Shown here: positions 46,942 through 58,992 of the stretch, piece after piece
How the letters are laid out: each line of letters starts with the position of its first letter
Numbering within the stretch: position 1 is the first letter of the stretch
DNA from: Anodontia alba
Lineage: Eukaryota; Mollusca; Bivalvia; Lucinida; Lucinidae
NCBI GenBank assembly: GCA_964016985.1
Contig: OZ024821.1
Coordinates: 83,921,035 to 83,985,034, forward strand
Direction of reading: 5' to 3'
Length of the DNA: 64,000 nucleotides
Made by a program: the position numbers and the translations under genes
Notes under the pieces: generated by a model
What the model was told of the DNA's origin: nothing
The model's database searches: none
The model's input: the letters and a program-made list of their open reading frames with translations, nothing else

Positions 46942-47209
46942 CATTACGAAACATACCTATTCTAATATACTGAAAATTTTCCCACCAAAAAATGAAAATT
47001 TTTAGGTAAAAAATTCTGATATTTTTCATATTTCTGCGAAAAACATAGATTGTGGGTACTCGTTAGAGCCATCGGTTCTAAAGAGTACCCACAATCTATG
47101 TTTTTGAACAGAAATAAGAAAAATAATGTATACCCCTGTAAACCCCAGTTTTACTATATAAAAGTGGGGTTTAAGGGGGTCAAAATTATATAGGTATGTT
47201 TTCATGATG
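46942..47209 (-). mobile_element. Family A MITE, copy 18 (intron)
   Basis: Both ends present; hairpin tip shortened to GAGCCATCGGTTC. Confidence 0.85.
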
Positions 47210-47775
47210 GTATGATGGCATAGTCTTACCGAGACAGCAAAAAAAGGAGAGATGGGGAATAAACAATGACAAACCAAACACTACATATGAAACTACCACA
47301 ACATTAACAAAGAAGAACTGCAATAGAAGAACTGCTTTGGAACAATCTGCAGAAAAACTGCTGGGGTGGTTGGTTTGAAGGGGATGGGGGAGGGGGGGGG
47401 GGGGGGGCTTAAACCAGTTTTACTCATGGTAAAACCTCGCCCCTATCTCCTGATGCAGCTCCAAACATTAAAAAAATACTCACAAGAGAACAAAAAGCAA
47501 AGTTGGCAAATTGAAGATTACAAAAATGTCACCATCACAACAAGAAAACGGAAAGTAAAATGGGGAGCCCTATTGCAGGTGACCACAATACTAAAAGTGC
47601 AACAAAGATGATCAAGCCTTATCTTCTTTGAAAAAAATATAAGGTTGTCCACTACGATTTCACTGTAAGAGTTAATACCTATAAGAAACCAAAGGTCCTT
47701 ATCTTTAACCTACATTTTACCAGTAACAGTTCTAATCCCAACCCCAACACGTTTTGGTGGAGCTATAACAGCAGC
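47210..47775. other. Intron sequence, G run, no gene
   Basis: A run of G (47390-47407) and a short open frame with no recognisable features. The GGGGAATAAACAATGACAAA patch (about 47255) is related to 51945-52055 and 55375-55470. Confidence 0.5.
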
Positions 47776-48091
47776 AGCCCCAACACACACACAACGTTGA
47801 AACAACGTCAGTTCTACCATCTACACAGATTCAACATCCTCTTGACATTGAATCGACATTATTTTAACGGTGTGGACTCATTGGGAACGTCGGAAAACGT
47901 ACCTTTGGACATGCTTCCAAAGACAATTCAGATCAGCCTGTACATTTACGTAGTCTGATCAGAATCTTCACTGAGTGCTTATTTGATAGCCAAGGATGTA
48001 AAGTCCCTTCATGAGGACAAGGAAGACTCTGCTCAGCCTGTGTGGAGCCTTTGTAGTGTGCACGTGTGAGAAGATACATTTTCTTACGTTT
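47776..48091. mobile_element. Family K-like MITE followed by a complete family L MITE (intron)
   Basis: ACACACAACGTTGAAACAAC ... TTTTAACGGTGTGGACTCAT (47776-47893), then AACGTCGGAAAACGTACC to ATACATTTTCTTACGTT (47886-48091), whose ends are inverted counterparts. Confidence 0.7.
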
Positions 48092-48102
48092 TGGCTCATA
48101 AC

Positions 48103-48388
48103 ATCACGAAAACATACCTATATAATGTTGACCCCCTTAAACCCCACTTTTATATAGCAAAACTGGAGTTAACAAGGGTATACATTTTTTTTTCTTATTT
48201 CTGCTCAAAAACATAGATTGTGGGTATTGGTTAGAACCGCCTTGACGAGGCGGTTCTAACAAGTACCCAAAATCTATGTTTTGAGGAGAAATATGAAAAC
48301 TATCACAATTTTTCTCTGAAAACTTTCAGGTTTTTGGTTTTTGGTGGTGACAATTTCAATATACTTGAATAGGCATGTTTTTGTTATG
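48103..48388 (+). mobile_element. Family A MITE, copy 19 (intron)
   Basis: Complete, CATCACGAAAACATACC to TTTTTGTTATG, with a short local duplication GGTTTTTGGTTTTTGG near the right end. Confidence 0.85.
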
Positions 48389-48616
48389 AGTTGATTGAGT
48401 CACACCATGCAAAATGATCTTTTCAGAGCATGCACAGACTAAAGACCTAGATCAATTCTCTGTGCAATCTTATCAGGGTTTTTACTATCAGCTTAGAGAA
48501 CCATTGACTATTATGGAATATATCGGCAAACAGCAAATGATCTGATCAAACGGTGGGTTGGGTCGTGGAAACTATGGCTGTGCCGACCTAAACCTTTTAT
48601 TTGAGTGTTGATTCCT

Positions 48617-48847
48617 GGGCCAAGTTGTTCAAAACTTACAATGTCGTTAGTCAAAGTATCGTTAAAGCTTTGATGATCAGATTTGTCATATACGCTAATA
48701 TCTCTGCTGAAAAAATATGAGTAGTAGCTTTTGCACTCATATTTTTTAGCAAAAATTCCTGTGAATTAGATATTGTAGACTAGAAAAGTTAACATTTTGA
48801 CCATTTGACAAGCTCGTTAAGCTAACAATGCTTTGAACAACTGGGCC
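48617..48847. mobile_element. Complete GGGCC-AGTTGTTC MITE, 231 bases (intron)
   Basis: GGGCCAAGTTGTTCAAAAC at the left, GCTTTGAACAACTGGGCC at the right, and an internal hairpin of GAAAAAATATGAGTA facing CTCATATTTTTTAGC. Confidence 0.85.
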
Positions 48848-48939
48848 TTGATGTTCTGCCTTTTTTCGGGCCCTTTGTGATTCAGCTAATGGTTTTCTTC
48901 AGCTCTGGATGCCAGTGTCTGAGTTGTTTGCTACGAGTT

Positions 48940-49046
48940 TTTAAGCATAAATAAGAAAAAAAATGTATACCCCTGTAAACCCCAGTTTTACTATATAAAA
49001 GTGGGGTTTAAGGAGGTGAAAATTATATAGGTATGTTTACGTGATG
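48940..49046 (-). mobile_element. Family A MITE, copy 20, left part missing (intron)
   Basis: Starts at ATAAATAAGAAAAA just after the hairpin position and runs to TTTACGTGATG. Confidence 0.8.
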
Positions 49047-49049
49047 ACT

Positions 49050-50113
49050 CAGTTGTTGTTTTTTTTTCTGTGATATTTCACTGACTGAGTTAGGGATCAT
49101 TTGTGCGAGCCAAACAATTTTCATCATTATCTTTGACATTTTGTGTCAGTTTTCTCATGAAACTATCAAACTGGATGTTTTAAGCTTTCTATAAAAGTAA
49201 ATATTGTTGTGTTGTGAAATTGGGAACCGGCCTCCTTTTTGTCCCGACTGTTTTAGTAAGCAGGAGCGTTACAAGGATCATTTTCCATCATTGGCGTTGG
49301 AGTCGTTATCATCAACAACAATGTTATGCCTGTGCGTTTAGCTCCTTTTCTGAAACCACCAAGGCATCAAGGCTGATGAAACTTCATACACACATTCGCC
49401 AAAATGCATCCACCCCCACTTGCATCGATCATTACTGACCTTGACCTACCTTTATCTTGTGTGTGTTTGTGTGAGTTCAAAATAGCTGTAATTATAAGTG
49501 ATATTTGTTTCTGCTTTCCCGACTTGAAAAATGATACATTAAACACATATATATCCAGCAAAATCCACTATAGCAAACTAAACTTTTGACAGTTTGATCA
49601 GAGGCTCATAACAACTAGAAAGTAGATAATGATACTAGCAATAATAAATGTACAAAGTATATAGATGGTTTGAACAGCAGCACGGGAAAACGTAACTCCT
49701 GACGTGCGTGTTTAAGGAAGACTCAGATCAGCCTGCACATCCGTATCTGCACAGTCTGATCAGAGTCTATATTGTCCGCCTGAAGAATCATTGCATTCTT
49801 GGCTATCCAAATGCACCCAATGAAGATTCTGATCAGACAAAAGTATTTTTCTGGCGTTGCATCCCGAGTTGCCTTTGTTCAGTTTTTATGTGTTATAGAG
49901 GAATCTCAAAATAGCTTGGTCTTGTTTTGGTACTGGTTCCTGTTTTCGTGCTCTTGATCTGAAAAAGGGAGACATCCAGCAATATTGACTCGAGCAACTG
50001 CAAAAATGAAAATGATATTGGTAATAATAAAAAAAGTATGTAAAAATTAGGTTTATTTCATTTTCCATTCCTGTTCAGTCCTCTAATTCATTCACATGTT
50101 AATCTTCTTTTAG
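49050..50113. other. Intron sequence with one family L fragment
   Basis: Family L blocks at 49688-49835 (GGGAAAACGTAACTC, CAGTCTGATCAGAGTCTA, GGCTATCCAAATGCACCCAA). The rest has no recognised feature. Confidence 0.55.
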
Positions 50114-51434
50114 GTGTTTTCATCCATGCAGGCAAGAGTAAATCCGGATGCGTCAGTTCTTCTGCAAGCTTCTCCAACATTACTTGATGAATTTAGATAC
50201 AACGAAGAAATAGATGTTGATTTTGACAAAGACACGCATACTTACCTGTTGTCTGGGAACTGGTATCAGTTAGAATGGGCCTGGACATATTTAGATACGT
50301 TTATACAACAACAAGAAGTCATACAGGATGAGATTAAACATCAGCCTTTTCGAAATAATGCTTCTCCAATGGACGTAGAAGATGGCGGTGAAGGTGAATC
50401 TGGTTCTACCGCTAGCCCTGTCGTACAGGATGTTGGTGAAAAAGACAGGAAAAGACACGCTTTCTATACCGAAAATGTTTCTTCTGATAGAACAAATAGG
50501 GATAGAGTGACAGTTGCACAGTCACTGTCAGCCAGGCATGAGGGAACGATAGAAAGAGCCCCTGCAGTGTCAGACATGATCCACAGAACAGTTCGCCAAG
50601 CTCCAGTCAGTAGTTTCGAAAGAGTGTTAAGCCCTGCATCTAGTACTGATGGAAATGATGATCTGTTTGAGTTAACTGGTGAAGGTTACAAAATTCCTGA
50701 TGAAAGTATTCCCGTGTCCATGAACACACTGACGATTGGAAGAAAGTCAGATGAGGAAAACACATTTTCTCAGTTTTCTGGTCTTGGTTTGGACAGAGAT
50801 AGAGTTAAACAGCCAGATGAATCAAAGGCTTTTGAAAAAAAGAAATTCTACTCTGGGTCTCTGAAGCAAGGCCACATCGAACAGTATAGCCCAGATGTAG
50901 AAGATAATACATTACAGATCAGCTTACACAAACAACATCCGTTGTCGTCCAAGACAGATCCGCCACACAGTGAAATTTCATATGCGTCCAAAGGAGCCGA
51001 GCATACACCATTATCTGAAACATACACAAAAGATCATATGCGCTTCCGTTTTTGTGTCAGAGGAATAAATGTTGTTGTTTTATATGGTGATCTTGTACTA
51101 GAAACAACAGATGCTATTGTGAATCCAGCCAACACAAGTTTAGAACACTGGGGTGGTGCATCTGCTGCGATATCTAGGGCAGCTGGATCCTCGTTGGACA
51201 TAGAATGCAAAGATTATATTCGGAAGAATGGAAACCTGAAAATGTCTGAGGTAGTGCATACCACAGGAGGAAAACTGAATGTCTCACATGTACTTCATAC
51301 AAATGGTCCAATATGGTGGGAAGGCGCACAAAAAGATAAAGTAGAGTATGAGCTGACTTGTACCTTCCTCAATTGCTTCAACTATGCAGAAACGATAAGG
51401 ATTAAATCTCTGAGTGTACCAGCTATCAGTACTG
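50114..51434 (+). CDS. Macro/RING/Deltex gene, exon 3 in window: KH-like segment, linker, macro domain start
   Basis: Acceptor CTTCTTTTAG before 50114, donor GTAAGT after 51434; enters in phase 0, leaves in phase 1. Of 440 residues, the first 65 (VFSSMQARVNPDASVLLQAS ... LLSGNWYQLEWAWTYLDTFI) look like the KH-like modules of DTX3L/PARP14. About 240 residues of acidic, Ser/Thr-rich low-complexity linker follow. A macro domain begins near residue 315 (FRFCVRGINVVVLYGDLVLE) with the ADP-ribose-binding signature DAIVNPANTSLEHWGGASAA and ISRAAG, and continues to SLSVPAISTG at the exon end. Macro domains bind or hydrolyse ADP-ribose on proteins; here recognition of ADP-ribosylated targets by the attached ubiquitin ligase is the inferred role. 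The glycine loop and the asparagines after the second strand are present. Confidence 0.9.
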
Positions 51435-52366
51435 GTAAGTATTTATATCAGTTTGTTTGAAAGTAGTTTGCCTTAAAAAACGGCTGTTGTTTACTGCGTT
51501 TAAATGAATTTCCTTCATTCATTATCTCTCGCTATTTCAACAATCATCAGCTTGATCTTTACGAAAGGCTGTATCAAGAAATAATTTTCGCATTAAATGA
51601 ATAGGTCATCAAAACTACAGTAGAACATCGAAAACTCGAACTCTGACAACTGGAATACCTGGATGACAAGAACTAGTCACTTTGTAAAGACCTCACCCTG
51701 GATAACTAGAACAACCCATAAATGGAACTAAAGTAAATGGTTACCTGCCTGTTTCATTCATCGACGTTTAACTTTATTTACAAGAAGGGCTTACAGTAAC
51801 GGAGATCTGTGCAGCATCACCTGTCTCTAATAAATGTAAAACAAAAATGAAATCTACTGATGTTTCCATGTAAATATAAGAAGGCGTGGAGATAACAGAA
51901 GAAGGCAGACTGCTCAAAGAAGAGTTGTTCGGTGAACATGGAAAATATATGAAGATACCCAGAACATGCCAGAATCGAGCAAAATCTTCCCAAGGCACAA
52001 AAACAAAAAGTGGAGGAACAAATAATGACTTAACAAACGCCACATATGAAACTGCAAAAATAGGTTACAACATGGATATTTTGTGGCCAGGCCTGCTTGA
52101 TAACTTTGCTTCTCTCGTTAATTGCAAGATGGTGATTTGGTCTGCAGACTTACTGACGACTTCCCTACATTCTTCTTCAGAAGGTCAACCTCTGAAATTA
52201 ATATCCGTGGTCGGGCCCATCGTGGTCATGTTTGTGGTTTTTATTGGGTAGAGGACCGCAATGCGAACTGAACGTTTGTAATTTGGAGCTGCATCAGACT
52301 TATCAGCATGGTTTTAGCCCTTAGTAGTTTTTCTACTGACCATTCCAAGGCGGTGCCTCAGATGCA
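51435..52366. other. Intron 3 left part: repeat traces
   Basis: 51612-51720 resembles a pogo/Tigger-type terminal region (CAGTAGAACATCGAAAACTC). 51945-52055 recurs inverted at 55375-55470 (GAAGATACCCAGAA; AACAAATAATGAC). Neither is assignable to a full element. Confidence 0.5.
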
Positions 52367-52367
52367 T

Positions 52368-55353
52368 TTTTAGCTCACCTGAGCCGAGGGCTCATGGTGA
52401 GCTATTGTGATCACTCACCGTCCGTCGTCGTCGTTGTACGGATGTCCGTCTGTCCACAATATTTAAACAACATCTCCTCCTAAACCACTGGTGGGAATTT
52501 GACCAAACTTCACAGGAATGATCCTTGGTTGGTCCCCTTTCAAAGTTGTTCAAATGGTTCCGGTTCATTGCATATCTAGGTCACAGGAGCTAAAAATAGA
52601 TTTTTTAATTAAAAACTTAAAAAACCTTCTTGTCCAAAACCACTGGACTGATTTCAATATAATTTAGCAAAAATGTTCCTTTGGTGATCCTCTACCAAGA
52701 TTGTTCAAGCCATCTGGATTCGTCAAAAAACATGGCCGCCAGGGGGCAGGGCTTATTTTCCGTATATATCTATACAGAAAACTTTAAAAATCTTCTTGTC
52801 CGAAACCACAGGACTGAATTCAATATAATTTTGCAGAACTGTTCCTTTGGAGGTTCTCTTGCAAGCTTGTTCAAGCCATTTGGATTCGTCAAAAAACATG
52901 GCCGCCAGGGGGCGGGGCTTATTTTCCTTAATTTCCTTATATATCTATATAGAAAACTTAAAAAATCTTCTTGTTAGAAACAACTGGACCGATTTCAGTA
53001 TAATTTTGCAGAAACGTTCCTTTGGTGATCCTCTACCAAGATTGTTCAAGCTATTTGGATTCGTCAAAAAACATGGCCGCCAGTGGGCAGAGTTTATTTT
53101 CCCTATATAGCTACATAGAAAACTTAAAAAATCTTCTTGTCAGAAACCACTGGACCGATTTCCATATAATTTTGCAGAAATGTTTCTTTGGTGATCCTCT
53201 ACCAAGATTGTTCAAGCCATTTGGATTCGTCAAAAAACATAGCCGCCAGGGGGTGGGGGGGCAGGGCTTATTTTCCCTATATATCTATATAGAAAACTTA
53301 AAAAATCTTCTTGTCAGAAACCACTGGAATGATTGCAATATAATGTGGCAGAAATGTTCCTTTGGTGATCCTCTACCAAGAGTGTTCAAGCCATTTGGAT
53401 TCGTCAAAAAACATGGCCGCCAGGGGACGGGGCTTATTTTCCCTATATATCTATATAGAAAAACTTGAAAAATCTTCTTGTCAGAAACCACTGGAACGAT
53501 TTCATTATAATTTGGCAAAAATGTTTCCTTGGTGACCCTCTACTAAGATTGTTCAAGTAATCGTGATCTGTCAAAAAACATGGCCGCTAGGGAGTGGAGC
53601 TTATTTTCCCTATATATCTTAATAGAAAACTTGAAAAAATCTTCTTGTCAGAAACCACTGCACCGATTTCAATATACCTTTGCAGAAATGTTTCCTTGGT
53701 GACCCTTTACCAAGATTGTTCAAGACGTCATGATTTGTAAAAAAACATGGCTGGTAGGGGCGGGGCTTATTTTCCATATATATATCTATATAGAAAACTT
53801 GAAAAAATCTTCTTGTCAGAAACCACTGGATCGATTTTGAATATAACTTGGCAGATATGTTTCCTTGGTGACCCTTTACCAAGATAGTTCAAGCTATCAT
53901 GATTTGTCAAAAAACATGGCTGGTAGGGGGCGGGGCTTATTTTCCCTGTATATCTACATAGAAAACTTTAATGATCTTCTTGTCAGAAACCACTGGACTG
54001 ATTTCAATTTAACATTACAGAAATGTTTCTTATGTAACCCTCTATCAAGGTTATGCAAGCCGTCATGATTCATCAAAAAACAGGACCGCCTGGGGGGGTG
54101 GGGGGGGGGGCTTATTTTCCCTATATATCTATATACATGTAGAAAAACTTTAAAAGTCTTCTTTTCAGAAACCACAGGACCAATTTCATTACAACTTGGC
54201 AAAAATGTTTCCTTGGTGACCCTCTACCAAGATTGTTCAAGTAATCATGATTTGTCAAAAAATATGGCTGCTAGTGGGTGGGGCTTATTTTCCCTATATA
54301 TCTATATAGAAAACTTTAATGCTCTTCTTGTCAGAAACCACTGGACTGATTTCAATTTAACATTGCAGAAATGTTTTTTATGTAACCCTATATCAAGGTT
54401 ATGCAAGCCGTCATGATTCATCAAAAAACAGGGCCGCCAGGGGGCGGGGCTTATTTTCCCTATATATCTATATAGAAAAACTTTAAAAGTCTTCTTTTCA
54501 GAAACCACAGGACCGATTTCATTACAACTTGGCAAAAATATTTCCTTGGTGACCCCCTACCAAGATTGTTCAAGTTATCATGATTTGTCAAAAAACATGG
54601 CTGCTAGTGGGTGGGGCTTATTTTCCCTATATATCTATATAGAAAACTAAAAAATCTTCTTGTCAGAAACCAATGGACTGATTTCAATACAACTTGGCAG
54701 GAATGTTTCTTTGGTGACCCTCTACCAAGGTTGTTCAAGCTGTCATGATCATCAAAAAACATGGCCGCTAGGGGGCAGGGCTTATTTTTCCCTATATGTC
54801 TATATAAAAAACTTTAAAAATCTTCTTGTAAGAAACCGTTGGACTGAGCTCAGTGTAGCTTGGCAAGAATGTTGCTTTTGTGATTCTCTACCAGGATGGT
54901 TCAAGCCATATACGTCAAAAAACATGGCCTTCAGGGGGCGGGGCTTATTTTCAGTATATATCTGTATAGAAAACTTTAAAATGCTTCTTGTCAAACACCT
55001 CCTGACCAATTTCAATAATGCTTTGGTGACCCTCTACCAAGAATGTTCAAGCAATCCTGATTTGTCAAAAAAAAAAACATGCCTGCTAGGGGTGGGGCTT
55101 ATTTTCCCTCTGTATCTAAATAGAAAACTTTAAAAATCTTCTTGTCAGAAACCACTGAACCGATTTCAGTTTAGCTCGGCAGGAATGTTCCTTTGGTTAC
55201 CCTCTACCAAGTTTGTTCAAGCTGTCATGATTCGTCATGGTTATAAAATTTATGTATAAATCTTAGAGCAGTGAACTTGGCTGAAACTTCAACATTAAGT
55301 ATGCAAATCTGTTTGCTCAGGTGAGCGATATAGGACCATCATGGTCCTCTTGT
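52368..55353 (+). mobile_element. Pearl/HINE-like element iv with 170-base tandem array (intron 3)
   Basis: Begins TAGCTCACCTGAGCCGAGGG; ends TTTGCTCAGGTGAGCGATAT then GGTCCTCTTGTT. The ends match elements i-iii but the central array is of a different unit. No coding sequence. It lies between the two exons encoding the macro domain. Confidence 0.85.
52600..55210 (+). repeat. Tandem array, about 15 units of ~170 bases
   Basis: Unit landmarks: CTTCTTGTCAGAAACCACTG, ACCGATTTCAATATAATTTT, GGTGATCCTCTACCAAGATT, GTTCAAGCCATTTGGATTCG, TCAAAAAACATGGCCGCCAG then GGGGCGGGGCTTATTTTCCC, TATATATCTATATAGAAAAC. Units differ mainly in the GGCCGCCAGGGGGCGGGGC block, with a long G expansion in one (54091-54110). 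Confidence 0.9.
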
Positions 55354-56140
55354 TTTTTTGTTCGTGCGTTGATGGTTTCATATATGACATTTGTTTTGTC
55401 ATTATTTGTTCCCCATCTCTGGTTGTGCATCATGATTGCGGCACTTTCTGGGTATCTTCACACATTCTAACCTGACAGAATCTGTTTACTAGTTCAAAAA
55501 TAACTTGCATTCAACCAAAGCAAACTACATGTATATTGCGTTTTTAAAGGCAGTAGAAATCCTGTCCAACACTGTGTTATGCCCAGGAAAGGCCATACTC
55601 ACGGAACACACCCTTCCCAGAGCACCGAAAAAATTAGAATGGTTCAAAACAACATCACGGAAGAACATATCAACGAAAACGTTACAACTAAAAGGAGGAG
55701 AAATGCAACAGAAATATGAGCCAGCGCACATCAAAACTTACAATAAGACCTGTGTAACCAGCAAAGAGATCAGCTTATACATCAACCCAGACTGGCAAAA
55801 GTTCTCATTGATCCCTCTTTGGAAAGTCTAGAGGCCGTAGAAGGCATATGCATTCAGCGAAGCCTCTAATCAGACTGCACAGATGTGCAGGCTGCCCTGA
55901 GTCTTCACTGATCGCACGTCTCATGGTAGGTTTTGTCTTTTATCTTCTTAGAACAGTCAGTACTTACACTTTTGAAAGGCTTACACCTGGACTTCTAATT
56001 ATGAAAACCGGGAACTGCGATGTTTGTCCAAAAAGTTCGTGGAGTGCATGTGCAATTTCTCTTCCTGTTGTCGAAAACTCATGAAAATTGGCCCGGTACT
56101 TTACAGATGTACTCAGTATTATTCAAATACATCAGTCAGT
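55354..56140. other. Intron 3 repeats: family L fragment and unclassified
   Basis: 55375-55470 inverted relative of 51945-52055; 55733-55925 family L blocks (CCAGCAAAGAGATCAG, CAGACTGCACAGATGTGCAG). Confidence 0.5.
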
Positions 56141-56440
56141 GCCGGCCTCGCTGTCTCAGTTAGATGTGTGTCCGACTGGTGAGCAAGAGGTTGTGGGTTT
56201 GACCCCCACCGGGTCGGCAACATTCATCGTGGAGATTGATAATGGAATATGGTCATTCTCTCCCTTCCGCTGATTCAAGAAGGGCAGTTGTCAGTTTCTG
56301 GCGAGAGAGTGTGCACAAAACCTGTTAACTGCTTAAAGGACTAAGCCTGCCCAGTAAACGTGTGGTTAGGTATACTGACCACGCTCGACATGACCCCACT
56401 GGGTTGACTGGGCCGTAAAACCTCAACACAAAAAAAAACT
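56141..56440 (+). mobile_element. tRNA-derived SINE, full length (intron 3)
   Basis: A tRNA-like head with box A-like CTGTCTCAGTTAGATGTGTG and box B-like GTGGGTTTGACCCCCACCGG, a body (GGTCATTCTCTCCCTTCCGC ... GGTTGACTGGGCCGTAAAAC) and an A-rich tail. Related copies at 42540 and 61104. Confidence 0.85.
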
Positions 56441-57608
56441 TCAGTCAGCATTTATTCGTGTTGGGATAGTAACGTAAGATGTCGACCACGGAACACTTCA
56501 GAAGTTCTGATTTTCAAAACACAATGCTTCTACTGAGGTCGTTAATATCTTTGTATTTAGATGTGTCGTGATAATGAAACTTCTTAATTCAAAACAATAG
56601 TCCCCATTTGCTATATTTGTGAAATGTGAAAAACCAATAAAATACGCATGTTAAAAATATCAAATATTTAAGGTAACAAGACATATATCTCAATCGCGTA
56701 GAACAACACCATCATCAGATCCCATGGAGCTCATTTTAGTGCGTATTCAAATACTCTAGTATGAAATGTTTAAATAACCAGCAAAATATGCTGTTCTTAA
56801 CATTTTGCATTTAGATATTTTTTATTTTTTTTATTTTTTTTTTTTTTATTTTTTTTTTTTTTTTGTTTTGTTTTTTTTTTTTTCTTTTTGCACTGGTAAT
56901 ATTTTTTTTTTCTATTTTTTTCGAGACGGAATAGGCGATCAGGCTGAGTTACCTGTACTTTGTACACATAGGAATACAAACCTGTCTGAAAATCACATAA
57001 AACTAAGAACTATTGCCAGTGTTCATGAAATTCCCCAAAACGTTTTAGAAATAAGTACTTTACATATTATATATGAAAAACATAAGAAATCGTTGATCTT
57101 TCAATAGATTTTCATTGATGATGATTCCGAACCCGTCAGAACAGTGACACCACAAAATGCATAAAGTGACCGTGGCGCTTACCCTTCATTATTTCAGCCC
57201 CATGTAGCGCAAAAAACTAGTCAATCAATTCTCATGAACCTTTCACTGTAAAGTCAGTGGATGTTGGACTTTTCACCAGCTATACCATTTTAAATTGATA
57301 AAACCAATACCATATGGTTTGGAGCATATCCATGGGCTTTTTGGACAAATCTTGTACGTCAGTATTAAGAGCGAGGATTGAGACTCATAAAGTCTTGTTT
57401 AAGTCGTCTGTCCCATCCCTATCACCACCATTGGTTTTACCGTTGTCCATTCTGTTGCAGTTCCTCTTCGTTTATTTGTTCTGCATTCGTGAGAATGCTT
57501 TTTTAAAATGTTGCATATCATTCATCCATTATCAGATGTCTTAGGAGAGTTATTTTATTGTTGCCTTTACTGGATATCCCTAAATGTATTTTTTTTTTCA
57601 TCTTACAG
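56441..57608. other. Intron 3 right part, T-rich tract
   Basis: T-rich low-complexity sequence at 56815-56925; the remainder has no recognised feature. Confidence 0.6.
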
Positions 57609-58750
57609 GTGTGTTCGGAGTACCTTTAGATATATGTATTCGATCTTTCCTTGATGCACTGCTAATGTTTGGCAACGACAGGAAAACATCCAATCTTCAG
57701 AATGTCAGATTGATCAACAAAGATCCTGATGCAACAGTAACCGCCATTGTTCTTCTTCAGACGGCCTTGGAGGGTGATATGGAGGCACTTGCATCGCAGG
57801 CATTCGAAGCGTACAACAGATTTAAGGAAAAAGAACTTCATCTGCCAAGAGGTCGACAAGAAGGTATGGGGCTGTATGATACGGGCCTTAAATCATCATC
57901 AATAAGCTTATACCTGAGAAGCACTTCGGAGATTCCAGCAAGTGGAACAACGAAAATGACACACAGAAGGTCATCTTCCTTAAGTCGCTTGAATACAAGT
58001 ACTGACAACATAAGACAAGAAGAAAGTACTCCCAACAAATGCACCAAAAATACATCCAGCTTCCCTGGGTCAAGTAATATACAAGACCAGAAGACCCGAT
58101 CGAACAGTGTTTCGAATGGATTGGTTAAAACAACTAATTCTGGAAGCAGCTATTTACACAAGCACTTGTCGTCTGTTGGAACTAAATATAAACCAGACAA
58201 AGATAAAATGACCATAACAACACCGTCTTTGAAGAAGTCTTTGATCACTACCTCATCGTTCAGTGATAAGCTTAAAGGTGTGAAGAAACAAGGAAATCCT
58301 GATAGTCCAACAGGTAAAGTTAGAGCAAGGAGGGGTTACGATGACGATGATTATGGCAGGACAGATGCATTTAAGTCATCAATAGGCAGAGATGAACCAG
58401 AATTTGATTTGTATAGTTTACCGATAAATCTGGAAGGAAACAGACGAGGTATTCACTCCAGAAAATCAGAAGAGGATGAGAAATGTACAATATGTTTAGA
58501 CGGTTTTCGGAGACCAAAAACGTTAGAGACTTGCAAGCACACATTTTGTAGTGCATGTATTGATGAATACTTCAGGACATCAAAGCCGAGTTGTCCGATC
58601 TGTGGAACTATTTATGGGAAAATAAGGGGAACACAGCCTAGAGATGGCACAATGGCACACATGGTAAAGCATAACGTCATCATACCAGGATATGAGAAGG
58701 CTGATGGGTCTATTGTGATAAAGTATCGGTTTCCGAGTGGATTGCAAAAG
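57609..58750 (+). CDS. Macro/RING/Deltex gene, exon 4 in window: macro domain end, RING, DTC start
   Basis: Acceptor TCATCTTACAG before 57609; donor GTACAT after 58750; enters in phase 1, leaves in phase 0 (381 residues). It opens with GVFGVPLDICIRSFLDALLM, which directly continues the macro domain of exon 3 (...PAISTG), so the two exons share one fold. A Ser/Lys-rich linker of about 220 residues follows. The RING finger at 58484-58603 is CTIC-x12-CKHTFCSAC-x11-CPIC, a complete C3HC4 (C-x2-C-x12-C-x-H-x2-C-x2-C-x11-C-x2-C) that would bind two zincs and recruit an E2. Then GKIRGTQPRDGTM and YRFPSGLQK, the start of the Deltex C-terminal domain. RING plus DTC defines the Deltex E3 ubiquitin ligase family; the ICLD/PICG spacing is closest to DTX3/DTX3L. 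Confidence 0.93.
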
Positions 58751-58814
58751 GTACATTTAATATTCGTACCCTGGTTATATAGACAATTTAACTACTTACT
58801 ATACTTATTCTAAC

Positions 58815-58992
58815 ATTTGAATAAAATATTGGTGAAAAGTCACTTGAACTACTTCCTGATGTGTCTAGAAATTGCAGGATGAGTGGCAAACATTGCAGAC
58901 CATGATTAGACCTTGTTCTGCCCTCTTGCATCTGATCTGGATGTTTACTGTTTGCTCAGTCTGTCTGCCCCAATACGAGGGTAATTACAGTA
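58815..58992. mobile_element. Family V MITE remnant with core-2 hairpin (intron 4)
   Basis: Hairpin 58885-58955 degenerate (GGCAAACATTGCAGACCATG ... CATCTGATCTGGATGTTTAC), followed by CTCAGTCTGTCTGCCCCAAT. Confidence 0.65.

Noticed and set aside
47366..47611. 81-codon frame in intron 2
   Set aside because: Starts in a G run, no family resemblance, no splice sites; in an intron full of repeats.
52681..55133. Many frames with LFKPFGFVKKHGRQG-type repeats
   Set aside because: They follow the 170-base DNA tandem unit in any frame; interruptions and both-strand occurrence argue against a repeat protein.
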